Shown one piece after another: positions 18,191 to 26,265 of a stretch of DNA of 64,000 nucleotides (the stretch's first letter is position 1; every line of letters starts with the position of its first letter). Position numbers and translations under genes: made by a program. The stretch comes from a virus. The notes under the pieces were generated by a model. The model ran no database searches, was not told the origin of the DNA, and saw nothing but the letters and a program-made list of their open reading frames with translations. The DNA lies in the IMG/VR virus record IMGVR_UViG_3300003690_003155, positions 58,092 to 122,091 of that record; one strand, given 5' to 3'.

Positions 18191-19230
18191 GTAAACTGAT
18201 TATATAAGCTTACTGTTTTCATTATTACCTTTTCTTTATTATCTATATCTAAAGATTCAACGTATTCTATAATACATTGCTTTATGTTTAAATCGCCAAG
18301 TTCATTTGTTAGCTGAATATTGTCTCCTATATTAAATTTATTTAAATAATCCGTCGTTAAGGAGAACGGAGATTCAAAATTTATTGATGCGATTATTTTA
18401 TCAAGCAAATTCGTTTTAATATCCTTATCTATAACGATTTTTATAGCGAGATTCGACCATCCTTTATGTTTCGCTATGTCTTTTAGCTTTTGAAGTTCGC
18501 TTAAATTAACTTTTACATGCATTGGAGATACATTATTTTCAATAAATTCATATTTTATATTTTTACCACTAAAATCCAATATATAATATCCTTTTTGATC
18601 TCCGATATCGTGAAAATCCATTTGAAACGGGTTGCCTGCATAAACTATTTCTCCGTTTGAATATTTTCGTCGTTGTCTTTTGTGAAAATGCCCCGAAAAA
18701 ATAAGCTTAGACTTTAAAAGTAGGTCGCAAGACTCGAATCCGAACTCACAAATCTTAAAACTATTAAAATTAAAATTTTGAACTTCAAAATGTCCTATTA
18801 ATAGGTCACAAGTTGGTATATTTTTAACAGGTGTTCCCCATGGACAAAAGCCAACCTCTTTATTATAGATTGTCTGTATGGTAGGTTTATCGATAATTGT
18901 AATATTTTTTCTGTTGTTTAATATTGACAACGAATGTACAGTAGAGTTATCTTTATAATAAGCATCATGATTACCAGGAATCATGGTTATTTCAAAATCT
19001 TTAAATAAGTCTAATAAGTTATTTGCAAAATGAAGAGATTTTACGTTTATTTCGTCTCGATAGTGAAAAAAGTCTCCCCCAAAAATTAATTCTGTAATTT
19101 TTTGTGATTTTAATTGGCTCGTAAACCACTTGGCCCATGAAAGAGTAACATCGTGCCATTTTTCACTATTTTGATGTATACCTATATGTAGATCGGAAAA
19201 AAATCCGATTCTTTTGCTATTTAAAGACAT
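18187..19230 (-). CDS. gp47: Recombination nuclease subunit gp47 (Mre11/SbcD-like)
   Basis: The 347-residue protein is a calcineurin-like metallophosphoesterase with the motif series SDLHIG (12-17), FGGDFFHYRD (about 49-58), IPGNHDAYY (about 95-103) and FSGHFHKRQ (about 178-186), which bind two metal ions. T4 gp47 (339) forms the nuclease subunit of the gp46/47 complex. The gene overlaps gp46 by 4 bases and follows gp55 directly. Confidence 0.92.
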   Translation of the reverse strand: MSLNSKRIGFFSDLHIGIHQNSEKWHDVTLSWAKWFTSQLKSQKITELIFGGDFFHYRDEINVKSLHFANNLLDLFKDFEITMIPGNHDAYYKDNSTVHSLSILNNRKNITIIDKPTIQTIYNKEVGFCPWGTPVKNIPTCDLLIGHFEVQNFNFNSFKICEFGFESCDLLLKSKLIFSGHFHKRQRRKYSNGEIVYAGNPFQMDFHDIGDQKGYYILDFSGKNIKYEFIENNVSPMHVKVNLSELQKLKDIAKHKGWSNLAIKIVIDKDIKTNLLDKIIASINFESPFSLTTDYLNKFNIGDNIQLTNELGDLNIKQCIIEYVESLDIDNKEKVIMKTVSLYNQFT

Positions 19231-19683
19231 TTATGTATATAATTCTTGGTCGTAGTCCTTATTAGGAGCCTTATTAGAAGCATCCTCCTGACTTACTAGT
19301 TCTCCATAAACTTGTTGTTGATAGTCGGTAATTGTTTGTCGATATTTTTTTTCTTTTTTTATTCTATTAATAAATGCATGATAGGCAATTGTCGTAAAAT
19401 AAGAAAATGGGTTTGAAGGAGAGTCAATTCTAAATTTTTTATTCTTTACGGCCGCAACCATTTTTACTACTGCGTCGCCAATCATGTCATCTTTATAGCT
19501 ATAATTTATAAAGTTCGGCGAATAGCTTAATCCAACTGCAATTTTATAAACTGATGTAGCTAGATCATCTATTAAATCGTCTGTTACATAATAGTCTTTT
19601 AAGTGTTGTAAGAAATCTTTTGGATTAACGTAGTAAGTTTTTTTATTAGGTTTTTTTGATTTTTTTATTATTCTGGGCTTCAT
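19231..19683 (-). CDS. gp55: Late-transcription sigma factor gp55-like
   Basis: The 150-residue protein resembles T4 gp55 (185): a conserved region with DDMIGDAVVKMVAAVKNKKF, then NPFSYFTTIAYHAFINRIKKEKK, matching the sigma region 2-like core that recognises the TATAAATA late promoter. It is shorter at the C-terminus, and the T4 clamp-binding tail SLDFLYE is not obvious (the protein ends DQELYT). The start overlaps uvsW by 38 bases. AATAAATA/CATAAATA sequences in front of several late genes are likely targets. Confidence 0.85.
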   Translation of the reverse strand: MKPRIIKKSKKPNKKTYYVNPKDFLQHLKDYYVTDDLIDDLATSVYKIAVGLSYSPNFINYSYKDDMIGDAVVKMVAAVKNKKFRIDSPSNPFSYFTTIAYHAFINRIKKEKKYRQTITDYQQQVYGELVSQEDASNKAPNKDYDQELYT

Positions 19684-21106
19684 TGTATTGTGTAAAATTA
19701 TAATTTATATGCTCGCTGTCATATAATGCTAAGCGTTGTTCTATATGGCGGCGACCATATCGTAAATTATCAGCGATATCAAAGATTATAAGTTCTTTTT
19801 TATCAATATGCAACCGCAACCCGCGGCCTATACTTTGTATTATTTTGATTTTTGCCTTACCACCGCTAGCAAATACTATATAATGTAAATTTTTTATATT
19901 AATGCCTGTAGAGAATATTTTTGATATAGCGACAACTACTATGTTACTTTGTTCTTCCATCAGGGCTTGTATTTTCTTACGTTCATCTACGTCTACTTCT
20001 CCCCTAATAAAATATATTTGTTTAGTCTTACAGGAATTCTGTAATGTATTCATTAATATTTCACCATGCTCTATATATTCAATTAATATTAATACGTTGT
20101 TATCTAGCTTATTTGAAAGCTTTGCTAATAAATTATTTCTAAAGCAATTTTTACGTATAAATTCATTTTCTTGTAAATAATAAGCGTTAGAATTATTACC
20201 GTGATATATTTCTGCCGAAGATGTATCGTAATTTAATTCTAAGACATGAACCTTAGCTGGAACAACATATTTTTCTTCTCTTAGTTCGTAAGCTTTTTTT
20301 TCAAATAATTGAGGTCCTATTTTACCAAATATATTCCATTTATCTAATAACTCGTCTGGTAAGGTCCCGGTGAAGCCGAATCGATGGGATGTATCTATTC
20401 TCTTAAGAATATTATTTATTTTATTTCCTCTTCTTACTTTATGTACTTCATCTACGATAAGAAAGTCTATATGCTTTATCCATGATATATCTTGCTTTGA
20501 ACTTTGTAAAATACCTAAATTAGCAATAATAACATTATTAGATAAATTTAATTTGTTTTTTCCTGTATATATAGTAGTAGAAAAGGAAACATTGTATTGC
20601 TTAAAATCAGACATAGTTTGATCGACTAATCCTAAGTCTGGAACTATAACTAATCCTTTAAAATTTTTACTATAATTTTTGTAATAAAATTCTAACAATC
20701 CCGCCATTGTAAGAGTCTTACCACCTGCAGTCGCGAGGATTACAGTACCTCTCCCTATGTCGATGCATTTGTTGATTATATCCTGTTGATATTCTCTATA
20801 TTCTAAACTTAAATTATACTTAATAATATTATCTTTACGTAATGTAGGTACCAGTACGTTTTTTATTTCTTTTGTAAAATCAATTGTTATATCTTTTGTT
20901 TTACAGAATTTTGTAATTTCTATTAATAATCCAACATCAGTTTTTCCTTGTTTAGTAATTACATAAGTTCGCTGTGGTACGAACCTACCAAACCTTCTTT
21001 GGAAATGTGCCGCTTCATTTTTTACACTAAAATGTTCTCTAATAATATCTAACTCAGGTCCCTCTATTACTGCTTGAGAGTTTGAATTTAATGTTATATT
21101 AATCAT
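19646..21106 (-). CDS. uvsW: Superfamily 2 helicase UvsW
   Basis: The 486-residue SF2 helicase has a short N-terminal domain, motif I ATAGGKT (125-131), motif II DEVH (about 219-222), motif III GFTGTLP, and motif VI QSIGRGLR (about 430). In T4 UvsW remodels R-loops and branched DNA and shuts down origin-dependent replication. Here it lies between uvsY and gp55. The C-terminal 38 bases overlap gp55. Length is similar to T4 (502). Confidence 0.9.
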   Translation of the reverse strand: MINITLNSNSQAVIEGPELDIIREHFSVKNEAAHFQRRFGRFVPQRTYVITKQGKTDVGLLIEITKFCKTKDITIDFTKEIKNVLVPTLRKDNIIKYNLSLEYREYQQDIINKCIDIGRGTVILATAGGKTLTMAGLLEFYYKNYSKNFKGLVIVPDLGLVDQTMSDFKQYNVSFSTTIYTGKNKLNLSNNVIIANLGILQSSKQDISWIKHIDFLIVDEVHKVRRGNKINNILKRIDTSHRFGFTGTLPDELLDKWNIFGKIGPQLFEKKAYELREEKYVVPAKVHVLELNYDTSSAEIYHGNNSNAYYLQENEFIRKNCFRNNLLAKLSNKLDNNVLILIEYIEHGEILMNTLQNSCKTKQIYFIRGEVDVDERKKIQALMEEQSNIVVVAISKIFSTGINIKNLHYIVFASGGKAKIKIIQSIGRGLRLHIDKKELIIFDIADNLRYGRRHIEQRLALYDSEHINYNFTQYNEAQNNKKIKKT

Positions 21107-21507
21107 TGAGTCTCAAGCTTTATTAACTCTACTAAGTTTCTTATATCATTCGTAGCGAAGCTTATATTTTTATATATATTTTCTAAGAAATTAATAACAA
21201 GTGCTTCATTTTCAATGCTTTGATCTATAATTTTTATTTCTTTTTTATTTTGTACTGCTCTTTCTGCTATAGATCTATTTACTCGAATAGGTTCTTTATC
21301 TTGATAAGCGGTTATATATTCATCAATAGTAGAAGAGCGCTTAAACTTTAAATTATTTAATTTAATTTTATGATTAATTAATCTAGCAGCCCATTTATGT
21401 TTATTAGAGATTAATTGCTCTTGAGTAGAAGTTACGTCTAATCTAGAAAGATTCGTATCTACTCTTGCTTCATCTAAATACTGATTGATAATATCACCAA
21501 TCTCCAT
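21103..21507 (-). CDS. uvsY: Recombination mediator UvsY
   Basis: A 134-residue helical protein of the length of T4 UvsY (137), with a matching pattern: a short acidic N-terminal helix, a KHKWAARLINHKIKLNNLKFKR basic segment where T4 has KWLNKHSSIKKEM, and a final helix. It sits next to uvsW as in T4. UvsY loads UvsX onto gp32-coated ssDNA. It is first in the minus-strand operon and has a promoter six bases before its ATG. Confidence 0.75.
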   Translation of the reverse strand: MEIGDIINQYLDEARVDTNLSRLDVTSTQEQLISNKHKWAARLINHKIKLNNLKFKRSSTIDEYITAYQDKEPIRVNRSIAERAVQNKKEIKIIDQSIENEALVINFLENIYKNISFATNDIRNLVELIKLETQ

Positions 21508-21513
21508 TTATTT

Positions 21514-21540
21514 ATTATAGTCTTTTATTTGGAAAATCAA
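21514..21540 (-). promoter_or_regulatory. Sigma70-like promoter for the uvsY-uvsW-gp55-gp47-gp46 operon
   Basis: Minus strand: TTGATT (21535-21540), 15-base spacer, TATAAT (21514-21519), AAATAA, then the ATG at 21507. It lies in the 45-base divergent gap between uvsY and the plus-strand oxygenase gene. No equally good promoter is seen for the plus-strand gene. Confidence 0.55.
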
Positions 21541-21552
21541 CTAAATATATAT

Positions 21553-22395
21553 ATGAGTAACGCTCTAGAGCACATATTAAATAAAATTAACGAAGCTCAA
21601 TTAATTCAAGATCCATGGCCATATTTGTTCATCGAGGAGTATGTACCGGAGTCATTTTATAAAAAACTCATTAACGAAACCACTAGTATCCATTTCCAAA
21701 TTGGAGCGAGTCGTCGTCAAATACAAGAAGTATTAAATACCTGGTACGATATTTCCCCTATATCGAGTAATTATGGTGGTGAGACATTACAGGAGTATTG
21801 TGATATTGTTTCTAGTAAAGACTTGCAGGATGCTATTTACCTTAAATTTGCTGATTTTCTAAAAAAATATGGGCATGTTAATTATGTTAATAAGTCACAA
21901 GATATAGTTGGTGTTGTAACTGAATATGATGTTATAACTAGAGGGTGGAAATATCCAATACACTCAGATATAAAGAAAAAACTTTTTACTCATTTGCATT
22001 ACTTAGCGGTTGAAGGTGATGATAAATCTATAGGAACACGATTGTATCCTAATACAGGAAAAGGAAACTCATTAGATTTTGATAAAGATTGTTTGATGAC
22101 GCTACCTTATCTTCCTAATAGTGTATTAATATTTTGCCCGAGTAATGTGAACGAACATAGAACTAATCATGCAGTATGTCATAGATCTAAACAAACAAAC
22201 TATAGAAGATCTCTTCACACATTTTATCACTGTGAGTTCCCGGCACCACCATTAGATCAAATAGATAAATGGGCATTAGTACCTGAAAATAAAAATTTAG
22301 GATATTATTATACTGTTGAGAAGGAATATATGTACAATCGCTCTCGTCTCGCAAAAGAGCAAGTAAGTATATTTGGATCTGTTAAATTATTTTAA
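21553..22395 (+). CDS. 2-oxoglutarate/Fe(II)-dependent oxygenase-like protein
   Basis: The 280-residue protein carries an HxD pair in PIHSDIKKK (H137, D139), a distal histidine near EHRTNH (H202 or H206) and an arginine-rich RRSLHTFYH stretch, the usual iron and 2-oxoglutarate ligands of the double-stranded beta-helix fold. Such oxygenases are frequent in marine T4-like phages; proposed targets are proteins, nucleotides or sugars. A longer frame begins at TTG 21529, but the ATG at 21553 is preferred. It converges with folE, their stops overlapping by 9 bases. Confidence 0.7.
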   Translation: MSNALEHILNKINEAQLIQDPWPYLFIEEYVPESFYKKLINETTSIHFQIGASRRQIQEVLNTWYDISPISSNYGGETLQEYCDIVSSKDLQDAIYLKFADFLKKYGHVNYVNKSQDIVGVVTEYDVITRGWKYPIHSDIKKKLFTHLHYLAVEGDDKSIGTRLYPNTGKGNSLDFDKDCLMTLPYLPNSVLIFCPSNVNEHRTNHAVCHRSKQTNYRRSLHTFYHCEFPAPPLDQIDKWALVPENKNLGYYYTVEKEYMYNRSRLAKEQVSIFGSVKLF

Positions 22396-23025
22396 GTCTC
22401 TTACAAAATCATAGAACTCTTGTCTCGTAAGATCTCCTTTATCTAAAAATGCACCTGACATTCTAGCAGTTTTCATTGTACTATTGTGCTTAACTCCTCT
22501 AACACACGCACACATATGATCTGCTTCTACTAGAACCGCAACTCCTTTATTTTGTTCAGCCACAAGATCAATGTGTTTATGAATTTGCATAGTTAAATTC
22601 TCTTGTACTTGTGGCCTACGCGCAAACCATTCAACGATTCTATTCAACTTACTGAGTCCGATAACCTTTCCTTCTTTACCAGGTATATAAGATACATGAG
22701 CAAAACCGACAAATGGTAAGTGATGATGAGAGCAAAAAGAATGTACTGTAATATTACCTTGAAAAACTAAACCATCGTACTTATCGACGTTATCAAACGC
22801 TGTTATTTTAGGAGGCTCGTTATAACACCCTTCCGCTAGGTCATTGACAAATGCTTTTGCCACCCGTCTCGGTGTGTCTGCGCTATTAGGATCGTTTCTC
22901 CAGTCGAACCCTAAGGCATCCATATATCCCTCGTACGCCTTTGCAGCGCTATTAATAATATTTTCTTTTTCTTCTCGAGTTCTAGGTCGATTTTGATTGG
23001 CGTATTGAAGTAAAACCTCATTCAT
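22387..23025 (-). CDS. folE: GTP cyclohydrolase I FolE
   Basis: The enzyme (212 residues from this start) has the zinc ligands in HSFCSHHHLPF and CACVRG, the GLSKLNRIV helix and the QENLTMQI strand, all hallmarks of FolE. It converts GTP to dihydroneopterin triphosphate, the first step of both folate and 7-deazaguanine synthesis; QueD, QueE and QueC here indicate the latter. An in-frame ATG three codons upstream (23034) would lie within the -10 box of the promoter, so ATG 23025 is chosen. It converges on the oxygenase gene. Confidence 0.93.
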   Translation of the reverse strand: MNEVLLQYANQNRPRTREEKENIINSAAKAYEGYMDALGFDWRNDPNSADTPRRVAKAFVNDLAEGCYNEPPKITAFDNVDKYDGLVFQGNITVHSFCSHHHLPFVGFAHVSYIPGKEGKVIGLSKLNRIVEWFARRPQVQENLTMQIHKHIDLVAEQNKGVAVLVEADHMCACVRGVKHNSTMKTARMSGAFLDKGDLTRQEFYDFVRDLK

Positions 23026-23032
23026 ATGAATC

Positions 23033-23060
23033 ATTATAATATAATTGAATTATAAATCAA
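23033..23060 (-). promoter_or_regulatory. Sigma70-like promoter for folE
   Basis: Minus strand: TTGATT (23055-23060), 16-base spacer, TATAAT (23033-23038), seven bases, then the ATG at 23025. The -10 box overlaps the upstream in-frame ATG at 23034, which argues for the later start. It belongs to the same promoter type as those of queD, uvsY and gp43. Confidence 0.55.
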
Positions 23061-23076
23061 CTAATTAAATAATTAT

Positions 23077-23985
23077 GTGGATTATGTTATTTTAAATAAT
23101 GGTTGTTCTTTTTCTGCAGATTGGTCTTCGCATCGATATGGCGATAAAATCGGTGAGGACCATATATTAAGTGAACGTGACCAATTTGGCCGACGTAATC
23201 GGCCCCCAAAAGTCGTGGCACGCTCAAAATCATGGAATTGGACTACGTATTGTAAATACTTATCTGGAAAAATATATAATATTGCGATGGGTGGTACAGG
23301 TATTGAATCAGATAGATTAGCTAGTTTTATTAATGACGTTGATACTGGGCGCACCCACCGTAAGAACCTATATACATTTCAGGACAATTTTGAACCGACG
23401 GTACCATCACCGGGTCCAGGTCAGCGTAACTCGATCCCAGCAGATCTTAAGTTAACACATTTTATTTATCAGCTGCCGTCATTATGTCGGCAAGTCATCC
23501 ATACAACATTAAATTATGAAGATTTTTTAAAGGCGCCTATAGGTTTACGTGAGGCGTGGGAGGATTATAGAAAATCTTTATCAGAGCCGTATGATCATGC
23601 AGCAGAAAAACATAAATTTAAAAACAAAGAAGATTTATGGCGCAATGTTGCAGCACAATCATCTAATTTAGAAAAATACGTAACAAAGGCATTAAGTTCA
23701 ATCCATGAAAGCGTAACCATGGTCCGGGAGAAATGGCCGGATATAAAAATTATACTATTAAAATATACACATTCACATGAAAATAATGGAGTAATAATGG
23801 AATTTAGTAAAGATTTTTATAAAAATGATGTACGTAAGTACTGTGATGATAATAATGTTACGTATATATATGAACATACCTTTAATACCAATTGGTTTGC
23901 CGAGCATGGGTTAGCAAATGACCGTCGCCACCCTAATGAAGCCGGAGCGAGACTTATAGCGAGTAAAGTTAAAGAATATTTATGA
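23077..23985 (+). CDS. SGNH/GDSL-like hydrolase domain protein, copy 1
   Basis: The 302-residue protein begins VILNNGCSFS, where the Ser after GC corresponds to block I of SGNH hydrolases. It has an NIAMGGTGIESD segment (block II-like) and ends with NDRRHPNEAGARLIASKV, whose D..H spacing fits block V. SGNH enzymes are esterases or acetylhydrolases acting on glycans and lipids. It starts at GTG 23077; the overlapping ATG at 23075 gives only a seven-codon frame, and the paralogue at 24107 also starts with GTG at the same place. It ends in an ATGA overlap with a 39-codon gene. Confidence 0.65.
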   Translation: MDYVILNNGCSFSADWSSHRYGDKIGEDHILSERDQFGRRNRPPKVVARSKSWNWTTYCKYLSGKIYNIAMGGTGIESDRLASFINDVDTGRTHRKNLYTFQDNFEPTVPSPGPGQRNSIPADLKLTHFIYQLPSLCRQVIHTTLNYEDFLKAPIGLREAWEDYRKSLSEPYDHAAEKHKFKNKEDLWRNVAAQSSNLEKYVTKALSSIHESVTMVREKWPDIKIILLKYTHSHENNGVIMEFSKDFYKNDVRKYCDDNNVTYIYEHTFNTNWFAEHGLANDRRHPNEAGARLIASKVKEYL

Positions 23986-24101
23986 GAAAGATATGGTTTA
24001 AAATTAGAATTAGATATGCGCAATTAAAGCAGTGGCTTTATTGTAAAATTAAAAAAGTAAAAAACAAGCCTGATGATCCTAATATATATCCTTTTTGGTA
24101 G
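23982..24101 (+). CDS. Small basic protein, 39 aa
   Basis: A 39-codon frame that starts in an ATGA overlap with the stop of the SGNH gene. The product is basic and aromatic (KIRIRYAQLKQWLYCK) and ends with DDPNIYPFW. Short proteins ending in a DDP-aromatic tail are recurrent in marine T4-like phages, which supports a real gene; function is unknown. It sits between two SGNH paralogues and ends five bases before the second. Confidence 0.55.
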   Translation: MRKIWFKIRIRYAQLKQWLYCKIKKVKNKPDDPNIYPFW

Positions 24102-24106
24102 TTAGC

Positions 24107-24802
24107 GTGAAATATTGTATATTAAATAATGGGTGCTCTCATTCAGCAAAGACTATATCTACTCGAACTTCTTATTGTGATTTTTTACCTGGAGATGTAT
24201 ATAATATCGCATCACCAAATTCTGCGATTGAATGTCTTACATTAAAAGATTTTTTATATGAAAACAACGATATAATGTTAACACATTATATATATCAAAT
24301 ACCATCTCCGATTAGACAGTTACAATATGCAGGATTAAGCGACGATGGATTTTCGAAAACACCTATGGATGTAGTAGGTGATGTACAAAAACATATTAAT
24401 ATAATTTGTAATCATTACCGCAGCCAAGCAAAGTCTCATGGGACTTGGAATTCCCGGAGTCCAACCCCGATAACTAAAATTATACTTTTACGGTATGAAG
24501 AAACTAAATACCCTCTCATTTATGAATTTGGTAATAGTGATATTACGGATATTGAAAAAAATGATCCACTTGAGTATTGGTTTTATATTTGCGTTAGATT
24601 TTTTACGTCAGCTTTTTATAGAGACTTATTAGATTTAAGACGTGGTTTCCATAGAACAAATTTTTATAATGTTAGATATATATATGAAAATGATTTTAAT
24701 ACAGAACAGTTTAAGACTAACGGGTGGGCTAATGATGAATATGGTCATCCAAACGAAATAGGCGCTAAAATAATAGCTGATAAAATTAAGGAGTATATAT
24801 AA
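24107..24802 (+). CDS. SGNH/GDSL-like hydrolase domain protein, copy 2
   Basis: A 231-residue paralogue of the 23077 gene: the N-terminus KYCILNNGCSHS, the internal LTHYIYQIPSPIRQLQYAGL (compare LTHFIYQLPSLCRQVIH in copy 1) and the C-terminal YGHPNEIGAKIIADKIKEYI all align. It is about 70 residues shorter, lacking the long basic insert of copy 1. The start is GTG 24107, matching the paralogue, not the TTG at 24095. A tandem duplication followed by divergence is the simplest reading. Substrate unknown. Confidence 0.65.
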   Translation: MKYCILNNGCSHSAKTISTRTSYCDFLPGDVYNIASPNSAIECLTLKDFLYENNDIMLTHYIYQIPSPIRQLQYAGLSDDGFSKTPMDVVGDVQKHINIICNHYRSQAKSHGTWNSRSPTPITKIILLRYEETKYPLIYEFGNSDITDIEKNDPLEYWFYICVRFFTSAFYRDLLDLRRGFHRTNFYNVRYIYENDFNTEQFKTNGWANDEYGHPNEIGAKIIADKIKEYI

Positions 24803-24817
24803 AGAGTAAAATATAAC

Positions 24818-24845
24818 TTGATAAAGAGAGTTTTTAATATATAAT
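24818..24845 (+). promoter_or_regulatory. Sigma70-like promoter for queD
   Basis: TTGATA (24818-24823), 16-base spacer, TATAAT (24840-24845), six bases, then the queD ATG at 24852. An AATAAATA sequence (24843-24850) overlaps the -10 box, so a late promoter could also be read here, but its distance from the start (one base) does not suit that. Confidence 0.55.
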
Positions 24846-24851
24846 AAATAT

Positions 24852-25352
24852 ATGAGTTTTATTAGTACGAAAATTCTTGAACTTGGTAGCTGTGCTTTTC
24901 GGCAACCTAATGCAGAATCTCACTGTAGATATCTACACGGTTATAGACTAACAGCTAAGTTTTGGTTTAAAGCTAACCAGTTAGATGAGAACAATTGGGT
25001 AGTAGATTTCGGCAGTCTCGGTCACTTAAAAAAGCTTCTTAAGGATCAATTTGATCACATTACAGTTATAGATAAAAATGATCCTTATATTGATAGTTTT
25101 AAAGGCCTCGCTGATGCCGGAGTATTAGATTTACGAGTAATGGATGGAGTTGGTATCGAAAAATTTGCTCAATATTGCTTTAAAGTAAGCAATGACTTTA
25201 TTTCAGAACAATCTGAAGGGAGATGTTGGGTGGATAAAGTTGAAGTTTTTGAACATGAAAACAATTCTGCTATATATACAGAGAATATTACTACTACGAT
25301 GAGATTTGCTGCTGATCCAGAAGCTGGATACCAAAACGCATGCGTTTGTTAA
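24852..25352 (+). CDS. queD: QueD-like 6-carboxytetrahydropterin synthase
   Basis: The 166-residue product is of the 6-pyruvoyltetrahydropterin synthase fold (QueD), with NWVVDFGSL and DQFDHIT segments matching the family WxxDFxxL and LDHxxLN. QueD makes 6-carboxy-tetrahydropterin from the FolE product. The zinc site is not canonical: in E. coli the ligands are AAH and LHGH, here the matching places are GSC (Cys14) and LHGY (His29, Tyr31). This GSCAFRQP...HGY form is typical of marine T4-like phage QueD proteins. queE follows with one small gene between. Confidence 0.85.
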   Translation: MSFISTKILELGSCAFRQPNAESHCRYLHGYRLTAKFWFKANQLDENNWVVDFGSLGHLKKLLKDQFDHITVIDKNDPYIDSFKGLADAGVLDLRVMDGVGIEKFAQYCFKVSNDFISEQSEGRCWVDKVEVFEHENNSAIYTENITTTMRFAADPEAGYQNACVC

Positions 25353-25356
25353 TGAA

Positions 25357-25521
25357 ATGGGTAAAGGAAGCAAAAGAAGACGCAAAGAGGATATAGGAGA
25401 AATTGTTTCCAATTGGGATGAAATCGATTGGGGATATATAATGTTTACTAAAGACGAAGAAGCCGAAAAAGAAAAAAATGAGCGAAAAGGAATCAGAGAT
25501 ACTAAACGTCGACGGAAATGA
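25357..25521 (+). CDS. Small basic protein, 54 aa, between queD and queE
   Basis: The frame from ATG 25357 encodes MGKGSKRRRKEDIGEIVSNW and continues with IDWGYIMF and a charged tail ending KRRRK. It overlaps queE by 44 bases in a different frame. Small proteins with this GSKRR...NWD.IDW pattern occur in T4-like marine phages near queE, so it is probably real. Possibly nucleic-acid-binding from its charge. Function unknown. Confidence 0.6.
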   Translation: MGKGSKRRRKEDIGEIVSNWDEIDWGYIMFTKDEEAEKEKNERKGIRDTKRRRK

Positions 25522-26248
25522 TACAATTTATCTATCAGATGATAAGATATTTTATACAGTAGAAGGAGAAGGCGAACTTATAGGCTACCCTTCTGTGTTT
25601 ATGCGACTTTCGATGTGTAACTTAACATGTCAAGGATTTGCGTCAGAAGCCTCACCTCATGGATGTGATAGTTTTATTTCTTGGAGGGTAAAAAACAAAC
25701 TTACATTAAAAGAGGTACTTGATTTTCTCGAGAGTAGTGGCTATAAAGATCATTTATACAACGGTGCTATATTAAAGATTACTGGAGGTGAGCCCTTAGT
25801 ACAGCAAAAGGCATTATTACGCTTTTTAAGTTATATGGAAGTTGAATGGGGATGGGTTCCTCGTATAGATTTTGAAACTAATGCAACTATTTTACCTGAT
25901 AAAGAATGGACGAGAGTAGCTGCTACGTTTACCACATCCCCTAAAATGAGTAATAATGGTGACCCTGTAGATAGACGATATAAACCTACAGTATTAGAGT
26001 GGCATGCTCTAATGGGATCTGGTTTTAAGTTTGTTATTAATCAAGAATCAGATATAGATGAAGTTTTTGGTAAATATGTTGTACCGTTTGATATACCTAC
26101 AGGCAGGGTATGGTTAATGCCTTGTTGCGGTAGTAGAGAAGAGCATATAGAAAAGGCTCCTATGGTTGCTGAACTAGCTAAGAGGTATAGATTTAACTTT
26201 AGCCCACGACTTCATTTATTAGTATGGGATATGGCTTTAAAAGTTTAA
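25478..26248 (+). CDS. queE: QueE-like 7-carboxy-7-deazaguanine synthase (radical SAM)
   Basis: The 256-residue protein has the substrate-binding FYTVEGEGELIGYPSVFMRL start of QueE and the radical SAM glycine motif TGGEP (about 103-107). The cluster cysteines are C47, C51 and C63, that is CX3CX11C rather than CX3CX2C; QueE is known to tolerate inserts in the cluster loop. It forms 7-carboxy-7-deazaguanine from 6-carboxytetrahydropterin. It overlaps the 54-aa gene and is followed by a P-loop kinase. Confidence 0.87.
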   Translation: MSEKESEILNVDGNDTIYLSDDKIFYTVEGEGELIGYPSVFMRLSMCNLTCQGFASEASPHGCDSFISWRVKNKLTLKEVLDFLESSGYKDHLYNGAILKITGGEPLVQQKALLRFLSYMEVEWGWVPRIDFETNATILPDKEWTRVAATFTTSPKMSNNGDPVDRRYKPTVLEWHALMGSGFKFVINQESDIDEVFGKYVVPFDIPTGRVWLMPCCGSREEHIEKAPMVAELAKRYRFNFSPRLHLLVWDMALKV

Positions 26249-26251
26249 TTA

Positions 26252-26259
26252 AATAAATA
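26252..26259 (+). promoter_or_regulatory. Late-promoter-like AATAAATA before the P-loop kinase gene
   Basis: AATAAATA, one base from the T4 late consensus TATAAATA, six bases before the ATG at 26266. Spacing matches the copy before 55548. A weak call because the genome is AT-rich. Confidence 0.3.
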
Positions 26260-26265
26260 TTAAAT

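Noticed and set aside
21529-21552. TTG start for the 2OG oxygenase gene
   Set aside because: A standard ATG eight codons later gives the family length, and the TTG lies within the uvsY promoter spacer.
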